A stretch of 64,000 nt of DNA from Frigoribacterium sp. ACAM 257. Lineage in GTDB: Bacteria; Actinomycetota; Actinomycetes; Actinomycetales; Microbacteriaceae. The position numbers were made by a program, and so were the translations under genes. Positions 59,592 to 64,000 of the stretch are shown here, one piece after another. The notes beneath the pieces are model-generated. The model worked only from the letters and a program-made list of their open reading frames with translations, had not been told where the DNA came from and searched no databases. The stretch is taken from positions 1 to 64,000 of the forward strand of contig NZ_VOLO01000006.1 of NCBI RefSeq assembly GCF_007954365.1, given 5' to 3'. Within the stretch, counting starts at the first letter, position 1, and each line of letters starts with the position of its first letter.

Positions 59592-59600
59592 AAAGGAGGT
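59592..59600 (+). promoter_or_regulatory. full-length Shine-Dalgarno AAAGGAGGT
   Basis: AAAGGAGGT is fully complementary to the 3' end of 16S rRNA and lies 8 nt before ATG 59609. It is the strongest ribosome site in the window, in contrast to the leaderless genes around it. Confidence 0.8.
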
Positions 59601-59608
59601 GGAAGGCC

Positions 59609-59785
59609 ATGGGAACCAAGAGACACACGAAGAACCGTCGGGTGGGCATGTGGTCAACCATCTCTGACGCTGTTCGAGACGGGTGGGGCGCTACTGCAAG
59701 ACTCATCGCCATCCTTGCGGTGACATCTAGCTCGAGCGCTGTTGCAGCAGTGCTGACATGGGTGCAGCTCTTGGCGCCCCAGTAG
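59609..59785 (+). CDS. small membrane protein, 58 residues
   Basis: A 58-residue product with a basic N-terminus (GTKRHTKNRR), an amphipathic stretch (MWSTISDAVRDGWGATA) and one membrane helix (RLIAILAVTSSSSAVAAVLT). The near-perfect ribosome site strongly supports translation. It is too short to classify; a phage- or plasmid-type small membrane protein is plausible. Confidence 0.65.
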   Translation: MGTKRHTKNRRVGMWSTISDAVRDGWGATARLIAILAVTSSSSAVAAVLTWVQLLAPQ

Positions 59786-60081
59786 ATCGGACACCCGCGT
59801 GGGGTTGCTCGGGCGCCATAAGGGTTGGAGTTCCAGGCGCTCGAGTGGGGCTCGTGACTGCCCCTCGCAGGCCTCTCGTCGACGACTTACAACCCTAGGG
59901 ATACGAGACGTCTTACCGCCCAACCACTCCCCTACGACAATCTCGGGGGCTGGCGCGTGTCGCAGCCTTGTCTCTTATCTGGATGCCCTGACGGGCTTCT
60001 TCAGAGCTGGTTGCGAGACAGCCCCCAGGCTGCCCGCACGCTGATCGACTGCCGGAGGGTGCGAGCTGTAAGGATCGTGGC

Positions 60082-60609
60082 ATGGCACTTTCAGACATCT
60101 TGTCGGCCCTCGGACTGGCAGGAGGCGTGGTCGGCTTCTTCTTCGCTCTCGGGGCGCGCAAGAAGGCGGACAAGTCAGAGAGTGTGGCCAAGGACGCTCG
60201 AGCTGACGCAGCAGCAGCCCTTTCGCGCAGCGCAGATTCTGGGGAGCGCATTGCGGGGGCCGTCGAAAAGATGGCTGCGCTCGCTTCTGAGCCGGACGTC
60301 GACCTCGTTCGCGTATTCGAGGATGCCCTGAACGCGAAGGTGGAGTGGGCAATCGAGGAACGTGCAGGGGCGCACTCATACCGGCTGCGAAATGCCGGAA
60401 ACGTTGGCGCTGAGGACGTGCAGATCAGCGCCATTCCGTCTCAGCATGCAGCCCTCCTCATCGGAGGTAGCCTTGGCAACCTCGACGCTGGCCAGGCCGG
60501 CGTGTTTCACACCTCACCGCGACTGTCGCTGTCCCTTGGCACGATCGCGGTGAGCTGGATCGAGGCAGACACTCGACAGCAGATGTCGGCTGAGCTGCCC
60601 CTCCCCTGA
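60082..60609 (+). CDS. membrane-anchored unknown protein, 175 residues
   Basis: An N-terminal membrane helix (LGLAGGVVGFFFALGA) is followed by a Lys/Asp/Ala coiled-coil-like segment (residues 25-65) and a C-terminal beta domain (HSYRLRNAGNVGAEDVQISA). AAGGA lies 7 nt before ATG 60082. The layout resembles small island membrane proteins of unknown role. Confidence 0.65.
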   Translation: MALSDILSALGLAGGVVGFFFALGARKKADKSESVAKDARADAAAALSRSADSGERIAGAVEKMAALASEPDVDLVRVFEDALNAKVEWAIEERAGAHSYRLRNAGNVGAEDVQISAIPSQHAALLIGGSLGNLDAGQAGVFHTSPRLSLSLGTIAVSWIEADTRQQMSAELPLP

Positions 60610-60687
60610 TCCTCTTCGGCACGCTGGGTCCGGAAACGCCCTTGACCATTTCGGTAGGCGACCCCTACCGGGCGCTGCCGCATGCGG

Positions 60688-60693
60688 CATGAT
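60688..60693 (+). promoter_or_regulatory. -10 hexamer CATGAT for a leaderless start at 60700
   Basis: CATGAT, 6 nt, then GTG. It favours GTG 60700 over the in-frame ATG 60682. Confidence 0.5.
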
Positions 60694-60699
60694 CAGCTC

Positions 60700-60912
60700 G
60701 TGAACGCTTCCCACCTCAAGCTCGGCGATCGAGTCCGCATCATCGCGACCTCCGAAGACGGCACGGTGATCGCTCGCTCTTGGAAGCCAGGCTGGGCCCT
60801 GTACCGGGACCAGACGCGCAAGAACATCCGAGTATTCTCGGTCGAGCTCGAATCAGGCGAAGTTCGCTTCTTCTTGGAGCGCGCGCTCGAGTCCCCGGAC
60901 CACGCGCAGTAA
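60700..60912 (+). CDS. small SH3/KOW-like protein, 70 residues
   Basis: A compact beta-rich protein (HLKLGDRVRIIATSEDGTV, IRVFSVELESGEVRFFLERA) with the GDRVRI opening seen in SH3- or KOW-like barrels. It may bind nucleic acid or another protein. No family is recognised. The start is chosen from promoter spacing. Confidence 0.6.
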   Translation: MNASHLKLGDRVRIIATSEDGTVIARSWKPGWALYRDQTRKNIRVFSVELESGEVRFFLERALESPDHAQ

Positions 60913-61061
60913 CCGATCGTCTAACGGGCACCCGGTCCGCGGGCTTCCCAAAAACCCGGACCGATTCGAAACCCAGTTTAAAAGCGGTCGCGGTTTCTGG
61001 CCGGCAGATCCGACCGTCGGGCGGGCCCACCCAGAATCGATCGTCTTTAGTCGCAGACCAT

Positions 61062-61139
61062 TACGACTGCCGGCGGCACCGCAAACGGGTGCTCCGGAAT
61101 CAGCCGGCGCAGAATCGTCGCCACTGCTTCACCTGACCC
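61062..61139 (-). repeat. diverged island repeat, copy 2
   Basis: Related to 51489-51566 in the same orientation. The minus-strand translation ILRRLIPEHPFAVPP is shared with copy 1 apart from two residues. The surrounding 60913-61205 has no supported gene. Confidence 0.65.
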
Positions 61140-61193
61140 TCGGGCTCTCACGATCGGGACCTTACGAGTGGGCACCGTTAGACGGTCAACAGC

Positions 61194-61199
61194 TAAGTT
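61194..61199 (+). promoter_or_regulatory. -10 hexamer TAAGTT for a leaderless start at 61206
   Basis: TAAGTT, 6 nt, then ATG; no ribosome site. Confidence 0.6.
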
Positions 61200-61205
61200 C
61201 AGCTC

Positions 61206-61442
61206 ATGACTTATTCTCACTCCGCGACGGTAAACGAAAGCGGCTTCTCGGTCGTCGTCACAGCCTCGACTGAAGCACCAAAGAACAATCGCTCAGGCGA
61301 CCACGCGACCTACGAGCTGAAGATCGAACCAGCCGACGGCTTCCTGGCCGAGCCTCTTGTGTGGGAATTCTCCGGTGAAATTGAGCGAGCCACCGTCGTG
61401 AAGGCTCTCCGAGAACTCGCTACCAAGCTAGAAGAGTTCTAA
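61206..61442 (+). CDS. small unknown protein, 78 residues
   Basis: A soluble alpha/beta protein (NESGFSVVVTASTEAP, ATYELKIEPADGF, ERATVVKALRELATKLEEF). It is convergent with the coupled pair at 61468-63113, only 25 bp away. No family is recognised. Confidence 0.6.
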   Translation: MTYSHSATVNESGFSVVVTASTEAPKNNRSGDHATYELKIEPADGFLAEPLVWEFSGEIERATVVKALRELATKLEEF

Positions 61443-61467
61443 GCCGAGCGCCGGTGCCTGCGGGGCT

Positions 61468-61935
61468 TTAGAAGAGTTGCCCCTCGGTGACAGGCGGCTC
61501 CGTCGGAATCTCCCCGCGCTCGAGCGCATGCAAGAGGAGTTGTGCTCGAAGTTCTTTTCGCTGGGCGCGAGTCAGCCCTCGAAAATCGACGAAGCAGTGT
61601 CCCGGGGCTCGTATTTCACCTTGCTCTTGCGGGGATGCTGAGTCGTCCACGACATAGCTATGCGAAGCGATGACTTCCCCCACCGTCACACCCCACACGC
61701 CCTGCGACGCGCTCGTTGCGTACTCGTTATGCCAGTCTCGAGCCTCCTGGGGACTCACAAGCGTGGATCGCGAGTAAGATGGCATGTTGTTGTCCGACGA
61801 GTTCGGGCCGAAGGCGGTGCTCGCGATCTGCCCGTTGTCGATAAACATCCGCGGCGTGATTTGCCGGTAGGCAATTTCCTCCGCATCACTCATGAGCTGC
61901 TCACCTTCCCGCAGCTCCACAGCTATGTCAGTCAC
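61468..61935 (-). CDS. unknown protein, second gene of a coupled pair
   Basis: A 155-residue soluble protein. Conserved-looking parts are YRQITPRMFIDNGQIASTAF, the VSPQEARDWHNEYA segment, GVWGVTVGEV and HCFVDFRGLTRAQRKELR. I recall similar proteins as the partner gene in unnamed two-gene cassettes scattered through many bacteria. It overlaps its upstream partner by 4 bp (ATGA, 61932-61935), so both are made together. Function is unknown. Confidence 0.72.
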   Translation of the reverse strand: MTDIAVELREGEQLMSDAEEIAYRQITPRMFIDNGQIASTAFGPNSSDNNMPSYSRSTLVSPQEARDWHNEYATSASQGVWGVTVGEVIASHSYVVDDSASPQEQGEIRAPGHCFVDFRGLTRAQRKELRAQLLLHALERGEIPTEPPVTEGQLF

Positions 61936-63113
61936 GACTGTGCCCCCTCGACAAAACGGAACGCGTCGATGGCACTTGTCGCGGCCGCGTGCTTGCCGCC
62001 TTGCTCCCCGGACCGCAGCGTGAACATCTCAAATGCACCTTCTGCGTCCACTTCGACGCTCAGGACACCGTCCGCTGATACCCATTCCACGAGGATTCCT
62101 CCGTCTTCGGTAGGAAAGACCCCGGGTCTGGCTATACCTGCGCTCTCGACCTGACGCAGGAGCGCCTGAGCCCCATCAAGGGCGACCGAAGAGATTTGCG
62201 CTGCGTCACTCCCGTCCCAACCAGGACGCAGGCCTGCGAACTCAGCGAGTCGCTGACCCCAAGGGGCCTCATCGAACTGCACACGCTCGATGGACGTAGC
62301 TGGCCAGAAGCGCCACAGCTCACCGTTCCGTGTCTGTAGGTCACCTTGAATGCGAGTCAGCGGCCCCTTTGCGGCCTCGTGGACGACGGCACGGAAATCC
62401 TCGAGCAGTAGGTCCGACTTGTAGAAGCCGTGAAGGCGCGAGCCATCGTCAAGAACGAGATCGAATCGCTTCCTGGCGGCGTCGATCGCCGTGACGTGCC
62501 CCACGACACTTTCTTGAGCTTTGTGGAGCCCTGACGACTCACCAGGCTCTTCGTCGGCTATGAGGAAATCTTCGATCCGTGAAAGGCGCTCGATTGCCTG
62601 GCCTCGCGTCTCCTGCGTGATGACCACCGGCGTCGAATCGGGCTTACCCGGATAGAACTCAATGCTTTGTTCCGCTTCAAGACTGGATCCGAGGAGCGAC
62701 AAGGCATTCCTGAAGATTTCATCGCCATCACGATCTAGGGCTGACAAGCTCGGTAGCGGTGAACCCGAGTAAGCGGCAACAAGGAATGAGTCGGCTGCCT
62801 CTTGGGCCTCGTCCTGGTATGCCACATAGGCCTGCTGCTGCTCGTAAGCAAGGAAGACGTCTGCGCTTCCCTCCTCGATGCGCTCAATAGTCAGCGCGAG
62901 ACTCTCCGCGAAGTCGGCAGGCAAGTCCTCGTCGGGGTGCTCCTGGCGCCACTCAGCTGCAGCCGCTATCTGAATAATCTCCTGGTACTTCTGCAGTTCC
63001 ACAAGAGATGCAATGGGGAGCCTGCCGCCTTCGAAGCGAGCCCCTCGTAAGCGCACACGCTTCAACTCAGATGCGCCGTCGTCCCCCATAGCTGACATGC
63101 TATTCCGCTTCAT
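61932..63113 (-). CDS. unknown protein with GWDG domain, first gene of a coupled pair
   Basis: A 393-residue acidic, mostly helical protein. The N-terminal third (EIIQIAAAAEWRQEHPDEDL) is helical. The C-terminal 90 residues form a domain with GLRPGWDGSDAAQISSVAL, then VFPTEDGGILVEWVSADG and a final beta strand; the GWDG...PTxDGGxxxEW pattern recurs in uncharacterised proteins of small two-gene cassettes. ATG 63113 is chosen because the preceding in-frame codons lack homology; ATG 63098 and 63089 are alternatives. The pair may be a toxin-antitoxin-like or defence module, which is inference. Confidence 0.72.
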   Translation of the reverse strand: MKRNSMSAMGDDGASELKRVRLRGARFEGGRLPIASLVELQKYQEIIQIAAAAEWRQEHPDEDLPADFAESLALTIERIEEGSADVFLAYEQQQAYVAYQDEAQEAADSFLVAAYSGSPLPSLSALDRDGDEIFRNALSLLGSSLEAEQSIEFYPGKPDSTPVVITQETRGQAIERLSRIEDFLIADEEPGESSGLHKAQESVVGHVTAIDAARKRFDLVLDDGSRLHGFYKSDLLLEDFRAVVHEAAKGPLTRIQGDLQTRNGELWRFWPATSIERVQFDEAPWGQRLAEFAGLRPGWDGSDAAQISSVALDGAQALLRQVESAGIARPGVFPTEDGGILVEWVSADGVLSVEVDAEGAFEMFTLRSGEQGGKHAAATSAIDAFRFVEGAQS

Positions 63114-63190
63114 CTTGTAGCCACGCCCCCCTTTTAAGCCGGGGCTCCGCACACCCAATGACGTTTAGGCAGCTCTGGGTCGTAGCTCCG

Positions 63191-63763
63191 CTATTCCTGG
63201 GCAACTGAGCGCTGGACTGTTCGATAGACCGTGGACCGCGCGACGCCGAAAAGTTCGGCGATCTCGCTCGTGGTGTGGGCTCCGGTGCGGTGCAGCTGCA
63301 TGAGGTGCTTCTCCTGCGAGGCGGTGAGCTTGGGCTTTCGGCCGCGGAGTTTCCCGGCGGCCTTGGCGATCGCCATGCCCTCACGGGTGCGGGCACGGAT
63401 GAGGTCGGCCTCGAACTCGGCCACCATGCCGAGGACGTTGAACAGGAGCCGGCCGACGGGGTCGGTGGGGTCGTAGACCGCTCCCCCAAGGTTGAGCGCA
63501 ACGCCCTTCTTCGTCAGCTCATCCGCGATGTCAGTTGCGTCCCGCAAAGATCGGGCAAGACGATCGAGCTTCGTGACGACGAGGACGTCGCCGGCACGGC
63601 ACGCAGCCAGCGCCTCCCGGAGGCCCGGCCGGGCTCGAGTCGTGCCCGAGAGCCCGTGGTCAACATGGACGTGTTGATCGTCAACACCGAGCGCTGCGAG
63701 ACCGTCACGTTGTGCTGCGAGATCTTGCCCAGATGTCGAGACGCGGGCGTATCCGATGAGCAT
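63191..63763 (-). CDS. serine recombinase (resolvase/invertase family)
   Basis: A 190-residue site-specific recombinase. The catalytic domain starts LIGYARVSTSGQDL with nucleophile Ser9, followed by VVTKLDRLARSLRD. The C-terminal helix-turn-helix is TTSEIAELFGVARSTVYRTV. Length and motifs match Tn3-type resolvases and Hin-like invertases. TACAGT lies 6 nt before its ATG. At the right end of the low-GC region, it may resolve or mobilise the island, or belong to a nearby transposon. Confidence 0.92.
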   Translation of the reverse strand: MLIGYARVSTSGQDLAAQRDGLAALGVDDQHVHVDHGLSGTTRARPGLREALAACRAGDVLVVTKLDRLARSLRDATDIADELTKKGVALNLGGAVYDPTDPVGRLLFNVLGMVAEFEADLIRARTREGMAIAKAAGKLRGRKPKLTASQEKHLMQLHRTGAHTTSEIAELFGVARSTVYRTVQRSVAQE

Positions 63764-63769
63764 CCGATG

Positions 63770-63775
63770 ACTGTA
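63770..63775 (-). promoter_or_regulatory. -10 hexamer TACAGT for the recombinase
   Basis: On the minus strand TACAGT is followed by 6 nt and ATG 63763; no ribosome site. Confidence 0.6.
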
Positions 63776-63885
63776 GCGTTCAAACCCCCGTCACCGGGCA
63801 TTTTTACGGGACAGGCATACGCGAATCCGCAGGCCAGGCGCTACTTGACCTCAGCCGATCTGAAAGAGCCCGAGAAGGTGTCCCG

Positions 63886-64000
63886 ATGAACGACCGCGTA
63901 CCGCGACGCGCGTCATCTCATACCCCCAGGGCGCCGATCCGAGCCTGTACAGCGACCGCCGCTGCACCACGCGCCCACGCGCCGAAGTCGGCGTCCCCGG
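63886..64000 (+). CDS. possible start of a gene running off the right edge
   Basis: An open frame begins at ATG 63886 after AAGGTG and stays open to the edge. The 38 visible residues are basic and Ala/Pro-rich (RVPRRASSHTPRAPIRA) and resemble nothing specific. Confidence 0.3.
   Translation, partial: MNDRVPRRASSHTPRAPIRACTATAAAPRAHAPKSASP

Noticed and set aside
59786-60081. Possible regulatory RNA between the 58-residue gene and the 60082 gene
   Set aside because: An inverted AGGGTTG/CAACCCT pair exists, but the loop is about 70 nt long and no promoter or terminator frames it.
60913-61061. tRNA-like GATTCGAAACCC segment near 60950
   Set aside because: The T-loop-like string is not accompanied by a cloverleaf: no matching acceptor or anticodon stem can be drawn.

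Overview
The window is high-GC actinobacterial DNA. Codons ending in G or C dominate, GTG starts are common, and the secreted protein at 18221-19852 ends in a sortase-type LAxTG tail. Regulator families are typical of the phylum (PucR with GAF, LuxR/NarL, TetR, MarR, LacI). The mix of plant-polymer degradation, osmoprotectant uptake and many small membrane proteins suggests a plant- or surface-associated member of the Microbacteriaceae (Frigoribacterium/Curtobacterium-like). That assignment is inference. No rRNA, tRNA or CRISPR array was found.

Regions 1-50,750 look like core chromosome. The order is: the 3' end of an unknown gene and a repeat-bearing spacer; a four-gene osmoprotectant ABC operon (minus strand); a zinc alcohol dehydrogenase; a secreted three-repeat protein next to an amidoligase-family enzyme; a DUF4232 lipoprotein divergent from a NarL-type two-component system; a GlcD-like flavin oxidase coupled to an alpha/beta hydrolase; a PucR regulator divergent from an MFS transporter; a second hydrolase; an LAxTG surface protein; a TetR/SDR divergent pair with two matching operators; a PEBP protein; a broken immunity-like gene; a paired SMR exporter with its TetR; a second zinc alcohol dehydrogenase divergent from glpT; VanZ and small membrane proteins; a MarR regulator; a Fic protein with a long operator; an ArsR-type regulator coupled to an MFS exporter; an SDR; then a sugar locus (LacI, binding protein, two permeases, GH127, secreted glycoside hydrolase with CBM). 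It closes with membrane proteins, a DUF4287 protein and an ABC exporter.

From about 51,000 to 63,800 the character changes. GC falls, most genes are unrecognised, gene remnants and an IS30 element appear, and a serine recombinase lies at the right end. I read this as an accessory island. It carries an FRG-domain protein, an Abi-like HEPN protein, a translationally coupled pair of conserved unknown genes at 61468-63113, a DUF4062-type pseudogene and a diverged repeat present near both ends.

Two window-wide patterns stand out. First, at least sixteen genes have a TANNNT-like hexamer exactly 6 (rarely 7) nt before the start codon and no Shine-Dalgarno, which predicts leaderless transcripts, including in the island. 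Second, the core part is full of extragenic inverted repeats falling into recognisable families, mostly just after gene ends, and of the octamer GGAGGCGC, which is almost absent from the island.
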